Part shown: positions 1 through 8,391 of the stretch, piece by piece | Layout: each line of letters begins with the position of its first letter | Position numbering within the stretch: the first letter of the stretch is position 1 | NCBI RefSeq assembly: GCF_030563405.1 | Contig: NZ_CP130748.1 | Coordinates: 2,046,001 to 2,110,000 of the forward strand | Direction of reading: 5' to 3' | DNA: 64,000 bases | From: Vibrio sp. SNU_ST1 | Lineage (GTDB): Bacteria; Pseudomonadota; Gammaproteobacteria; Enterobacterales; Vibrionaceae | Translations under genes and position numbers: made by a program | Notes under the pieces: model-generated | Seen by the model: only the letters and a program-made list of their open reading frames with translations | What the model was told of the DNA's origin: nothing | Database searches by the model: none

Positions 1-1
1 A

Positions 2-175
2 ATCAACAACCAAAGCGCAATCATGTTAGCGGGGGGGCTAAACCCTGAAAACGCTAACCAAGCAGCGAAACTAGGCTGCTTAGGACTAGACCTAAACTCC
101 GGCGTTGAATCCGCTCCAGGTAAAAAAGACGCAGACAAGCTGCAACGTGCTTTTGCAGCGATTCGTAATTACTAG
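2..175 (+). CDS. trpCF: TrpCF, C-terminal end (phosphoribosylanthranilate isomerase domain), partial
   Basis: The last 57 codons of an open frame enter from the left edge and end at a TAG at 173-175. The visible residues include MLAGGLNPENA and GLDLNSGVES, the phosphate-binding end of the TrpF (beta/alpha)8 barrel, followed by a typical short C-terminal helix. In enterobacteria and vibrios this domain is fused behind the TrpC indole-glycerol-phosphate synthase; the fusion itself is inferred because the N-terminal part lies outside the window. The gene precedes trpB and trpA on the same strand, as expected for the tryptophan operon, but is separated from trpB by an unusually long 173-bp spacer. 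Confidence 0.93.
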   Translation: MNNQSAIMLAGGLNPENANQAAKLGCLGLDLNSGVESAPGKKDADKLQRAFAAIRNY

Positions 176-183
176 TCTGGCTT

Positions 184-258
184 CTAGAACTTAAAACCTA
201 GAACCTAGAACCTAGAACCTAGAGCTTAGAAACCAGAACTAGAAAACAGAAACTAAAA
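184..258. repeat. Tandem heptamer array in the trpCF-trpB spacer
   Basis: Four perfect head-to-tail copies of AACCTAG lie at 195-222. Degenerate copies (TAGAACT, AGCTTAG, AAACCAG, AACTAGA and similar) extend the array to about 184-258. The array is non-coding and sits inside an operon, between the trpCF stop and trpB. Such CTAGAAC-rich short tandem repeats look like replication-slippage products. No function is evident. Confidence 0.8.
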
Positions 259-268
259 ACATATTTGT

Positions 269-290
269 GAGCTTTGCCTTTGCGAAGCTC
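269..290. repeat. Short hairpin in the trpCF-trpB spacer
   Basis: GAGCTTTGC (269-277) can pair with GCGAAGCTC (282-290) through nine pairs including one G-U, around a CTTT loop. No run of T follows, so it is unlikely to be an intrinsic terminator. It could stabilise or process the trp mRNA upstream of trpB. Confidence 0.5.
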
Positions 291-348
291 AAACAAGACT
301 AAATGATTTGGTGTGAAGACACTCCAATAGAATTGAAGGAATAACACA

Positions 349-1539
349 ATGGCTAAACTCGATGCCTACTTTGGTGAATACGGTGGTCAATACGTACCGC
401 AGATCCTAGTGCCAGCACTAGACCAACTTGAACAAGCATTTATCGATGCACAAGCCGATCCTGAGTTCCGCAGCGAATTCATGACGCTTCTACAAGAATA
501 CGCTGGTCGTCCAACGGCACTAACGCTAGCACGTAACCTGACTAAAGGTACAAAAACCAAACTGTACCTTAAGCGTGAAGATCTACTTCACGGCGGCGCT
601 CACAAGACAAACCAAGTACTTGGTCAAGCATTACTAGCCAAACGCATGGGTAAGCAGGAAATCATCGCTGAAACTGGCGCGGGCCAACACGGTGTTGCAA
701 CAGCTCTAGCTTGTGCTCTATTAGGTCTTAAGTGTCGTGTTTACATGGGTGCAAAAGATGTTGAACGTCAAAGCCCGAACGTGTTTCGCATGAAACTAAT
801 GGGCGCAGAAGTTATCCCAGTTCATTCTGGCTCTTCAACGCTAAAAGATGCATGTAACGAAGCTCTGCGTGACTGGTCTGCAACTTATGAAGACGCGCAC
901 TACCTACTGGGTACTGCAGCCGGTCCTCACCCATTCCCAACGATTGTTCGTGATTTCCAACGCATGATTGGTGAGGAAACGAAGAACCAAATTCTAGCTC
1001 GCGAAGGTCGCCTTCCTGATGCGGTTATCGCTTGTGTAGGCGGTGGTTCAAACGCTATCGGTATGTTCGCTGACTTCATTGAAGAAGAGTCTGTTCGCCT
1101 GATCGGTGTAGAGCCGGCAGGCAAAGGTATTGATACCGACCAACACGGCGCGCCACTCAAGCACGGTAAAACGGGTATTTTCTTTGGCATGAAAGCACCA
1201 CTGATGCAAGATGAGAACGGCCAAGTAGAAGAGTCTTACTCTGTTTCTGCGGGTCTAGATTTCCCATCAGTTGGCCCTCAACACGCGCACCTAAATGCTA
1301 TTGGCCGTGCTGAATACGACAACGTGACCGATGATGAAGCGCTAGAAGCGTTCCAATTGATTGCTCGTAAAGAAGGTATTATCGCAGCGCTAGAGTCATC
1401 TCATGCTGTGGCTCATGCAGTTAAAATGGCTCACGACGACCCAGAGAAAGAGCAGCTATTAGTCGTTAACTTATCTGGTCGTGGTGACAAAGACATTTTC
1501 TCTGTACACGACATTCTTAAAGAGAAAGGAGCATTATAA
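349..1539 (+). CDS. trpB: Tryptophan synthase beta chain
   Basis: This 396-residue PLP enzyme condenses indole with L-serine to give tryptophan; it is cytoplasmic and works in an alpha2-beta2 complex with TrpA. The pyridoxal-phosphate lysine is Lys86 in the GGAHKTNQ motif, and the phosphate-binding glycine loop GGGSNAIG lies near residue 231. Length is normal for the family. The ATG is preceded by a GAAGGA ribosome-binding site at 335-340. The stop TAA overlaps the trpA start by one base (TAATG), which suggests translational coupling. Confidence 0.98.
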   Translation: MAKLDAYFGEYGGQYVPQILVPALDQLEQAFIDAQADPEFRSEFMTLLQEYAGRPTALTLARNLTKGTKTKLYLKREDLLHGGAHKTNQVLGQALLAKRMGKQEIIAETGAGQHGVATALACALLGLKCRVYMGAKDVERQSPNVFRMKLMGAEVIPVHSGSSTLKDACNEALRDWSATYEDAHYLLGTAAGPHPFPTIVRDFQRMIGEETKNQILAREGRLPDAVIACVGGGSNAIGMFADFIEEESVRLIGVEPAGKGIDTDQHGAPLKHGKTGIFFGMKAPLMQDENGQVEESYSVSAGLDFPSVGPQHAHLNAIGRAEYDNVTDDEALEAFQLIARKEGIIAALESSHAVAHAVKMAHDDPEKEQLLVVNLSGRGDKDIFSVHDILKEKGAL

Positions 1540-2345
1540 TGGATCGCTATCAATCACTCTTCACTCGCTTGGCTGAAAATAATCAGGGCGCATTCGTGCC
1601 ATTCGTAACGGTTGGCGATCCTAACCCAGAGCAATCACTTAAGATCATGGAAACGCTAGTTGAAGCGGGTGCTGACGCACTTGAGCTTGGTATTCCATTC
1701 TCAGATCCGCTTGCAGATGGCCCGACAATCCAAGGTGCGAACATTCGTGCGTTAGACTCTAAAGTAACGCCTGATGTGTGTTTTGATCTTATTGGTCAAA
1801 TCCGCGCTCAATACCCAGAGCTACCAATCGGCCTACTGATGTACGCGAACTTGGTTTACGCACGTGGTATCGAGAACTTCTACGAGCGTTGTGCTAATGC
1901 GGGTATCGACTCAGTATTGATTGCTGACGTACCTACTAACGAAAGTGCCGAGTTTGTTGCAGCTGCTGAGAAGTTTGGTATTCACCCAATCTTTATTGCT
2001 CCACCAACAGCAAGTGATGAGACGCTTCAATCGGTTTCTGAGCTAGGTGGAGGTTACACTTACCTACTTTCTCGTGCTGGCGTAACGGGCGCAGAAACCA
2101 AGGCAAACATGCCAGTGACAGCTCTGCTTGACCGTTTGAACAAGTTTGATGCTCCACCCGCACTGCTTGGTTTCGGTATCTCTGCTCCTGAACAAGTAAA
2201 AGAAGCGATTGAAGCTGGCGCTGCCGGTGCGATCTCTGGCTCAGCGGTTGTGAAGATTATTGAAAACAACGTTGAACAACCAGAAGCAATGCTTAAAGCA
2301 CTTGCGGAGTTTGTAACGCCAATGAAAGCGGCTACGCAGAAGTAA
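1539..2345 (+). CDS. trpA: Tryptophan synthase alpha chain
   Basis: TrpA splits indole-3-glycerol phosphate into indole and glyceraldehyde-3-phosphate and channels indole to TrpB. The 268-residue protein has the catalytic Glu49 ([10 protein letters not shown]) and Asp60 (PLADGP) at their usual positions and the phosphate-binding GFGIS segment. It starts inside the trpB stop codon and uses the AGAAAGGA ribosome-binding site in the trpB tail. It is the last gene of the trp operon and is followed by an intrinsic terminator at 2411-2440. Confidence 0.98.
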   Translation: MDRYQSLFTRLAENNQGAFVPFVTVGDPNPEQSLKIMETLVEAGADALELGIPFSDPLADGPTIQGANIRALDSKVTPDVCFDLIGQIRAQYPELPIGLLMYANLVYARGIENFYERCANAGIDSVLIADVPTNESAEFVAAAEKFGIHPIFIAPPTASDETLQSVSELGGGYTYLLSRAGVTGAETKANMPVTALLDRLNKFDAPPALLGFGISAPEQVKEAIEAGAAGAISGSAVVKIIENNVEQPEAMLKALAEFVTPMKAATQK

Positions 2346-2410
2346 TCTACGGTCAGTAAATAGAGGCTAGTAATCATTGGTCATTAAATAGAACCAGCGA
2401 TTCAAATAAT

Positions 2411-2440
2411 AAAAGGCTCCACAACTGTGGAGCCTTTTTT
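2411..2440. terminator. Bidirectional intrinsic terminator between trpA and the slipin gene
   Basis: AAAAGGCTCCAC pairs with GTGGAGCCTTTT across a four-base loop. A T run follows on the plus strand and a T-rich tract on the minus strand, so it can end both the trp operon and the convergent slipin transcript. Confidence 0.9.
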
Positions 2441-2461
2441 ATTGCTTTTCATTTGAGCCAA

Positions 2462-3259
2462 TCACTCATCGGCTTTCATCGCTTTCTTGATTGCAGCCTC
2501 ATTGAGTGTCGCTTTGATCGGGTCGGTTATCTTCTCCACTAGATCGATGGGCATTGGGAAGATGATGGTGGAGGTTCTTTCGTTAGCCACCTCAGTTAGA
2601 GTTTGCATATATCGCAATTGAATGGCGTTAGGCGCTTGATTCAACACCTCTGCGGCTTCACGTAACTTAGAGGATGCTTCAAGCTCACCAGTAGCATGTA
2701 TTACCTTAGCTCGACGAGAACGTTCGGCTTCGGCTTGTTTAGCAAGAGCACGCACCATACTGTCATCCAGATCAACATGCTTGATCTCGACATTGGCAAT
2801 CTTAATTCCCCAATTGTCGGTATGCTGATCCAAGATCGCTTGTAAGTCTCTATTGAGCTCTTCACGCTCAGACAGCAGCTCATCCAACTCATGTTGCCCT
2901 AGTACTGAACGCAGCGTTGTTTGCGAAAGTTGGCTGGTGGCTTCAAGATAGTTCTCAACATTGTTAATCGCCATCTTAGGATCAAGCACGCGGAAATAGA
3001 CCACAGCGTTGACCTTGACCGACACATTGTCCCGAGTGATCAAATCTTGCGTCGGTACGTCCAACACAATGGTTCGAAGGTCAACTCGCACGATTTGTTG
3101 AATGAAAGGAATGATGATAATCAAACCCGGCCCTTTCACACCGTAAAAGCGCCCGAGGAAGAACACCACTGCACGCTCGTACTCGCGCAGCACTCTGAAC
3201 ATGCTGGCTATCAACAAGATAACGAGCACAATGACAATACCTATAGTGTGTATAAACAT
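2462..3259 (-). CDS. Slipin (SPFH/band 7, stomatin-like membrane protein)
   Basis: This 265-residue protein has one N-terminal membrane segment (about residues 4-25). It is followed by a band-7/SPFH domain with the family hallmarks [21 protein letters not shown] and [15 protein letters not shown], then an Ala/Glu-rich helix ([14 protein letters not shown]) that mediates oligomerisation. Slipins assemble in membrane microdomains. It lies 69 bp downstream of an NfeD-family protease gene on the same strand; slipin-NfeD pairs are a conserved 'stomatin operon', and the archaeal NfeD partner cleaves stomatin. The precise role in Vibrio is not established. Confidence 0.93.
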   Translation of the reverse strand: MFIHTIGIVIVLVILLIASMFRVLREYERAVVFFLGRFYGVKGPGLIIIIPFIQQIVRVDLRTIVLDVPTQDLITRDNVSVKVNAVVYFRVLDPKMAINNVENYLEATSQLSQTTLRSVLGQHELDELLSEREELNRDLQAILDQHTDNWGIKIANVEIKHVDLDDSMVRALAKQAEAERSRRAKVIHATGELEASSKLREAAEVLNQAPNAIQLRYMQTLTEVANERTSTIIFPMPIDLVEKITDPIKATLNEAAIKKAMKADE

Positions 3260-3328
3260 AACCGCCCCCTAATGGTAACGATGGCTAAGCAAATAATAAT
3301 TCAATAACGTTTGTCCTAGCATGTCGCG

Positions 3329-4735
3329 CTAGCTAGATTTCGATGATGTATCATCGGGCAGCGCTTCAACATCCAAAGATAGCCCCGTCAACTTGGTGAC
3401 TCTGATGATCTGCCCCGCTTGCAATTCACTCGCGCATTTGGCTTGCCATATCTCACCTTCGACCAACACTCGACCCGATCCAGGGAAACCGCTTACAACT
3501 TTGCCTGTGTCACCGACAACCGCTTCCATCCCCGTGGTCACTGGCTTGTTTCTCAGTCGGGCTAGCATAGAGATAGTTACAACGATAAAAGCGACAGAGA
3601 ATAGGCTAATACCAATGATTAGCGGCAATGCAATTTGATAACCCGGCACCTCAGTATCCATCAGCATGATCGAGCCCAATGTGAATGCGGCGACGCCCCC
3701 CAAACCGAAGATACCAAAGCTAGGGCTAAAGGCCTCTGCGACCATTAAGGCAATTCCCAATAGAATTAAGGCAAGGCCTGCGTAACTCACCGGCAGCATT
3801 TGTAGGGAGTACATTGCCAATAACAGACAGATGCCGCCCAATACACCGGGTAAACCGACGCCAGGGTTATAGAACTCAAGGAGCAAACCATAGATTCCAA
3901 TGAGCATCAGAATGTAAGCGACATTTGGATTTGTGATCACCGAAAGCAAACTAAAGCGCCAGTCTTGCTCTCGCTCGACAAAAGCCACCTCATTAAGCTG
4001 AATTTCCTGACTGACACCATTGATTGTGATAGAACGTCCATTACTCAGTTCTACCAATTGTTGTAGATCGCTCGCGATGAAATCAATCACGTTAAGAGTC
4101 AGTGCATTCTCAGAATCCAAACTTGCTGCCTCTCGTACCGCTTTTTCTGCCCATTCTTCATTACGGTTGTGTAACTTGGCCAAACTGACGATATAAGCTG
4201 CTGCATCATTAATGACTTTCTTTTCCATCGCGGTGGTAGCTTTAACCTGGTCAGAATTTTGTGGCTCTTGAGTACTTTCATTGGCAGCAGAAGTGTCGTC
4301 GTCTTTGTTGGTGTCATCTTGGGGAGATAAAGGATTTGAAGGCGCTTTACCGCCACCTAGAGAAACAGGGGTTGCTGCACCTAGATTAGTTCCAGGCGCC
4401 ATGGAAGCGATGTGGCTGGCAAGTAAGATATAGGTTCCCGCACTCGCCGCTCGTGAGCCCGCAGGCCCAACCCAAGTCGCAACTGGAATCGGTGATGTAG
4501 TAATGGAGCTAATAATGTCGCGCATCGACGAATCTAATCCGCCGGGCGTGTTCATTTTCAAAATAATAAGCTTGGCTTGCTCATCGTGAGCTTGTTCTAT
4601 TTCTCGAGTGAGGTAATCACTGGTCGCAGGACCTATCCCTCCGTTCACCTCAATCACCCAGGCATCATCAGCCTGAACATACGTAGAGCTGAACAACAGA
4701 AGAAACACAAACAAGTACTTTAATATAAAAGTCAT
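3329..4735 (-). CDS. NfeD family membrane-bound serine protease (ClpP-like)
   Basis: The 468-residue protein has a signal peptide (about 1-22), then a ClpP-class protease domain with the probable nucleophile Ser98 in SRAASAGTY and a candidate general base Lys172/173 (MEKKVINDA). Between them is an acidic, low-complexity insert (about 128-168). Four or five membrane segments follow (about 255-400), then a C-terminal OB-fold NfeD domain (about 410-468). This is the long NfeD1b form. It is transcribed with the slipin gene downstream, its likely substrate or partner. Assignment to the family is firm; the biological role is inferred from the pairing. Confidence 0.92.
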   Translation of the reverse strand: MTFILKYLFVFLLLFSSTYVQADDAWVIEVNGGIGPATSDYLTREIEQAHDEQAKLIILKMNTPGGLDSSMRDIISSITTSPIPVATWVGPAGSRAASAGTYILLASHIASMAPGTNLGAATPVSLGGGKAPSNPLSPQDDTNKDDDTSAANESTQEPQNSDQVKATTAMEKKVINDAAAYIVSLAKLHNRNEEWAEKAVREAASLDSENALTLNVIDFIASDLQQLVELSNGRSITINGVSQEIQLNEVAFVEREQDWRFSLLSVITNPNVAYILMLIGIYGLLLEFYNPGVGLPGVLGGICLLLAMYSLQMLPVSYAGLALILLGIALMVAEAFSPSFGIFGLGGVAAFTLGSIMLMDTEVPGYQIALPLIIGISLFSVAFIVVTISMLARLRNKPVTTGMEAVVGDTGKVVSGFPGSGRVLVEGEIWQAKCASELQAGQIIRVTKLTGLSLDVEALPDDTSSKSS

Positions 4736-5209
4736 GCCCCTCTCCTTACAACTGAGATGCTAGATAGACGTTTTATTTAAAGCGTAGAGGTAACATCTTG
4801 GTAATAAATAGACACCTTAAGCATAGTTCAGGCTAAGTTTCGCACAACAAGCTTTATCATTTTAGTTAGATTGTTCTGTATAGAAAAATGGCAGAAATAT
4901 GGATTAAATGTTAAGAAACGCGAGTAAACAACGCAGAACACAATCCATTCACAAAGTGATCAAGAAAAACACTTTTATAAACCCTATAAATAACCGAACA
5001 GTGAAAAATCAAAGCAAACGTTTGCATCGGTATAAAAAAACACCAAATGAGATTCGACCACCTCTTTTTAAAGGACTTTCACCTCAGCTCATATTGATAA
5101 ATGTAAAGGATACGTGTAAAACTCGTCGCGAAATATTAATCCAATGATACATAGTACATTGGTGAGTAGTTCTGGGATTTTTATATTTTGTAGCACAGAG
5201 GTAATGGAA
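4736..5209. other. Intergenic region between divergent nfeD and the DAACS symporter
   Basis: This AT-rich region of about 470 bp must hold the promoters for both divergent genes. The only clear motif is a perfect palindrome at 5014-5025 (listed separately). A 79-codon open frame at 4908-5147 has no homology I recognise, no good ribosome-binding site and a Lys/Arg/Asn-rich translation typical of chance frames in AT-rich DNA, so I do not call it a gene. Confidence 0.6.
5014..5025. promoter_or_regulatory. PurR-type operator candidate
   Basis: GCAAACGTTTGC is a perfect 12-bp palindrome that matches the core of the enterobacterial PurR box (ACGCAAACGTTTGCGT). It lies about 185-190 bp upstream of the symporter start. 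The same palindrome occurs before gsk at 61441. Other LacI-family regulators bind related CG-centred palindromes, so PurR is the best but not the only candidate. Confidence 0.6.
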
Positions 5210-6463
5210 GTGTTAAATAAAAAGAGTTTACTAAGCAACATCGGCGTTCAAGTCGTTATTGCAATGATCATCGGTACCGCTGTTGGTGCAATGATGGGTG
5301 ACAGCGCAACAATGTTCGCTCCACTGGGCGCAATCTTCATCAATTTAATCAAGATGCTGGTTATCCCTCTAGTCGCGGTTGCACTGATTTCAGGTGCTGC
5401 TGGTCTAGGTAATAGTTCATCGGCAGGTAAAGTCGGTGTAACAACACTGGGTTACTTTGCACTAACGTCTGCACTGGCTGTAGCACTAGCGCTTATAATG
5501 GGTGAAGTGTTCGAACCGGGTCGCGGTATCGATGTTTCTGGCGTTGAAGGTATGTTCTCTTCAGAATACGCTGCGAAAGGCGAGCTTCCAACGTTCTGGG
5601 CAACCATCACTGGCATGATCCCTACCAACGTTTTCCAATCACTGAATGAAGCAAACATTCTGCAAATTCTCGTTTTCTGCTTATTCTTTGGTATTGCGAT
5701 TTCTAAACAAGCAAAAGAGAAGCGTGACCCTATCATCAACGGTGTAAATGCTATCGTTGACGCTATGGTATGGATGATCAACAAAGTTATGATCATTGCG
5801 CCACTTGGCGTATTCGGCCTAATGGCAGAAGCCGTGGGTACGTTTGGTTTTGGCGCGCTTATGGTCGTGTTCAAGCTGTTCATTGTTTACATCGCTGCGA
5901 TCCTAATCTTCGGCTTTGTTGCTTACCCACTGATGATTCAAATCTTCACTAAGACTTCAGCGAAGAAGTTCCTAGTGGCAATGAAGAAGCCTCAAGCGGT
6001 TGCACTATCAACAGCATCGTCAATGGCGACACTACCAGTAACAATGGAAACGGTAGAGAAAGAACTTGGTGTTCGTAACTCTACGGCTTCATTCGTTCTG
6101 CCTCTTGGCGCGACGATCAACATGTCTGGTAACGCAATTTACTACGGCCTAGTGGCTATCTTCTTCGCACAGCTATTCAACATCGACCTTTCTATGGGCG
6201 CTTACGTTGCTATCATCGTAACGTCTACGCTAGGCGCAGTTGGTCAAGCAGGTGTTCCAGGTCCTTCTTTCCTAGTAGTTGCAGTTCTTCTAGCAGCTGG
6301 TATCCCTATCGAAGGTCTACCTCTGTTGTTCGCTCTAGACCGTATCTTCGACATGATTCGTACTGCTCTTAACATCACTGGTGATGCAGCATGTGCAGTA
6401 ATCGTTGATTCTCTAATCAAAGACGAAGTGAAAGAAGCTGAGCTAGAGAAACAACAAGCTTAA
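5210..6463 (+). CDS. Dicarboxylate/amino acid:cation symporter (DAACS family, GltP-like)
   Basis: This inner-membrane protein has the glutamate-transporter-homologue fold: re-entrant hairpin HP1 with a serine-rich tip (STASSMATLP) and the TM8 signature DMIRTALNITGD. That signature keeps the Arg and Asp that bind acidic substrates in the archaeal homologue. The TM7 motif reads NMSGNA rather than the usual NMDGT, so substrate and sodium coupling may differ. I place the start at GTG 5210, eight bases after AGAGG (5197-5201). ATG 5204 is too close to that site, and the longer in-frame extension to 5144 has no family support. It is a single gene followed by a terminator. The substrate is probably glutamate/aspartate or a dicarboxylate. 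Confidence 0.9.
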   Translation: MLNKKSLLSNIGVQVVIAMIIGTAVGAMMGDSATMFAPLGAIFINLIKMLVIPLVAVALISGAAGLGNSSSAGKVGVTTLGYFALTSALAVALALIMGEVFEPGRGIDVSGVEGMFSSEYAAKGELPTFWATITGMIPTNVFQSLNEANILQILVFCLFFGIAISKQAKEKRDPIINGVNAIVDAMVWMINKVMIIAPLGVFGLMAEAVGTFGFGALMVVFKLFIVYIAAILIFGFVAYPLMIQIFTKTSAKKFLVAMKKPQAVALSTASSMATLPVTMETVEKELGVRNSTASFVLPLGATINMSGNAIYYGLVAIFFAQLFNIDLSMGAYVAIIVTSTLGAVGQAGVPGPSFLVVAVLLAAGIPIEGLPLLFALDRIFDMIRTALNITGDAACAVIVDSLIKDEVKEAELEKQQA

Positions 6464-6485
6464 ACTTCTTAGAAACCTAAAGACC

Positions 6486-6512
6486 AAAAAGCCACTCATT
6501 GAGTGGCTTTTT
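6486..6512. terminator. Intrinsic terminator between convergent genes
   Basis: AAAAGCCACTC pairs with GAGTGGCTTTTTT across ATT. T runs follow on both strands, serving the symporter gene (plus) and the methyltransferase gene (minus). Confidence 0.9.
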
Positions 6513-6545
6513 TACTTTTAAACGTTGATATTTATTTACTTTAAA

Positions 6546-7511
6546 TTAAGCGTCTGCTGATGCGTTAATTTTAAATCTCAGCACCTTCAAGCTTGAATCG
6601 AGATCGACATCGACAAACTCAGGTGGGTTGTCTAAGCGCTCGATAAACTCAACAGTGGGCGCTTCTTCCGCCATAGTCTCAATCAAGAAGTTTGGTGATA
6701 CTGCTGGCGAGTTAACACAAGCAATCACTTCACCGCCTTCGGTTAGAAGCTCTGGCAAGCGACGTAAGATCTTTTTGTAATCTTTAGTGAGTGCAAAACT
6801 GCCTTTTTGAAACGAAGGTGGATCGATGATAACTAGCTCGTAAGGGCCACCCTTCTTGATCTTTCCCCACGATTTAAAAATATCGTAGCCTAGGAAGTTC
6901 ACCGAACGCATATCGTGCTCATTTAAGCGATGATTATCACGGCCTTTATTTAGTGAGCCGCGTGACATGTCTACGTTCATACACTGACGAGCGCCACCAG
7001 CAATAGCCGCTACAGAGAATCCACAAGTATATGCAAATAGGTTGAGAACGTTCTTGCCCTTAGCATTGTCTTGTACCCACTGACGTCCATTACGCATATC
7101 GAGGAACAGACCAAAGTTCTGATTGCGCCCAATGTCTAGTTGGTACTTAAGGCCATGCTCAATCACTACTGGTGAGTCGTTTAATTCCCCCCACAACACT
7201 TCAGAGGGCGCACCATCAGCATAACGGTGTTGCAGCACGATACTTGTGCCCTGCTTTGATTGCCAGATGTCTTTGTTAGTAAGTTCAACCAATCCAGCTT
7301 TAAGAGATAGCAAGAATTCATCGTCCACCTCTTTAAATACGTTAACCAATAATTGCCCATCAACCCAATCACATGTTAGTTGTTCTAGGCCAGGCCAAAA
7401 CTTACCACGGCCGTGAAAAATACGACGTAGCTCATTCGGCACTTCATTCAATTGCTGTTCAATATGACTAAAAAACAGAGGTAAAGCTGATGCTTCCATT
7501 ATTTCACTCAC
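6546..7511 (-). CDS. Class I SAM-dependent methyltransferase, RlmI/RlmK-like (COG1092)
   Basis: This 321-residue protein has the Rossmann-type methyltransferase core. Motif I is VLNLFAYTCGFSVAA (about 155-170), an acidic motif II follows (NVDMSRGSL), and motif IV is VIIDPPSF (about 227-234), the DPPxF signature of nucleic-acid base methyltransferases. It resembles the catalytic half of RlmI, which makes 5-methylcytosine at position 1962 of 23S rRNA, but it lacks an N-terminal PUA domain, so the exact target is unknown. Its start overlaps the stop of the upstream pseudouridine synthase by four bases, giving an RNA-modification gene pair. Confidence 0.88.
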   Translation of the reverse strand: MSEIMEASALPLFFSHIEQQLNEVPNELRRIFHGRGKFWPGLEQLTCDWVDGQLLVNVFKEVDDEFLLSLKAGLVELTNKDIWQSKQGTSIVLQHRYADGAPSEVLWGELNDSPVVIEHGLKYQLDIGRNQNFGLFLDMRNGRQWVQDNAKGKNVLNLFAYTCGFSVAAIAGGARQCMNVDMSRGSLNKGRDNHRLNEHDMRSVNFLGYDIFKSWGKIKKGGPYELVIIDPPSFQKGSFALTKDYKKILRRLPELLTEGGEVIACVNSPAVSPNFLIETMAEEAPTVEFIERLDNPPEFVDVDLDSSLKVLRFKINASADA

Positions 7512-8206
7512 TTAGTGTTTAGCTTTGGCCACGTTAATGACCAAGGTTCAAGCCAGTTGTCTAAACCATTAGACACTATATCTTGATGCCACTTCTCACC
7601 CAAAGAATCGAGGCTTCTTGGATCGCAGACATATTCGTAGGCTTGTGATTGATAGGTAAATCGAATCGCGAAGGCATGCAGATAACCTCTGTCAGCCCCA
7701 CTCGATGGATTGTAAATAGGGTCACCAACAATGGCCGAACCGATCGACTTCATCGCGACCCGGATCTGGTGAGTTCGCCCCGTATAGGGTTTACATAACA
7801 GTAGACGCTCTCCGGGTTCAGCCGTTGCAGATAAAAATTGGGTAATCGCTGGGTTTTCTTTGGTTGTCAGTAGCTTCCAGCTTGAACGTCGTGAACGCTC
7901 CATATCCCCTGAGATCAGCCCCTGCTTTTTCTTCGGCTTCTTAGAGCCAATCGCAAGGTAGTATTTCTCTACTTCACGCTTTGCAAACAGCTGTGAAAGC
8001 TCACTCGCAGCTGAAGCATTTTTTGCCAGCAGCAGAATTCCTGACGTCATTTTATCGAGACGATGGACTAGGTATAGCTTCGGCTCATTGATTGCCTTAG
8101 CAACTTCTTGCAGCAACATCGTATCACCATCGTCTTTATGGACGCTGACGCCTGGATGTTTGTTTATGAGTAAAAAATCAGAGTGGTTCAGAAGAATGTC
8201 GAACAT
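7508..8206 (-). CDS. RluA-family pseudouridine synthase
   Basis: This 232-residue protein carries the RluA catalytic motif HRLDKMTSGILLLAK with the essential Asp51, and the downstream GRTHQIRVAM and GDPIY motifs. There is no S4 RNA-binding domain at the N-terminus, so it belongs to the short single-domain branch (TIGR01621-like). It converts uridine to pseudouridine in rRNA or tRNA; the exact site cannot be read from sequence. It is cotranscribed with the methyltransferase gene through a four-base ATGA overlap. Confidence 0.92.
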   Translation of the reverse strand: MFDILLNHSDFLLINKHPGVSVHKDDGDTMLLQEVAKAINEPKLYLVHRLDKMTSGILLLAKNASAASELSQLFAKREVEKYYLAIGSKKPKKKQGLISGDMERSRRSSWKLLTTKENPAITQFLSATAEPGERLLLCKPYTGRTHQIRVAMKSIGSAIVGDPIYNPSSGADRGYLHAFAIRFTYQSQAYEYVCDPRSLDSLGEKWHQDIVSNGLDNWLEPWSLTWPKLNTK

Positions 8207-8269
8207 TTAAAGGCTAGCTCCATTGTAGAACGTGGAGTATACCGTGTCTGAACCCAGATTCCAGCTACG

Positions 8270-8310
8270 AAAAAGCCCAACTAGTTCAATAAATATTGAA
8301 TCGCTGGGCT
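8270..8310 (-). terminator. Intrinsic terminator after the chemoreceptor gene
   Basis: On the minus strand AGCCCA and TGGGCT bracket an inner ATTCAATA/TATTGAAC stem. TTTT follows, just downstream of the chemoreceptor stop. Confidence 0.8.
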
Positions 8311-8391
8311 TATGTTTCAATAGACAGTTTTCAATGCTAAGTCTTTAATCAATTCGCTCTCAGTTCTAAGCTTATGGTCTAGACTGATGCA

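Noticed and set aside
927..1190. Minus-strand frames opposite trpB and trpA
   Set aside because: Shadow frames of strongly conserved genes with no ribosome-binding site or homology.
4908..5147. 79-codon open frame upstream of the DAACS symporter
   Set aside because: Lys/Arg/Asn-rich chance translation in AT-rich DNA, no ribosome-binding site, overlaps the PurR-type box and the promoter region, no family resemblance.
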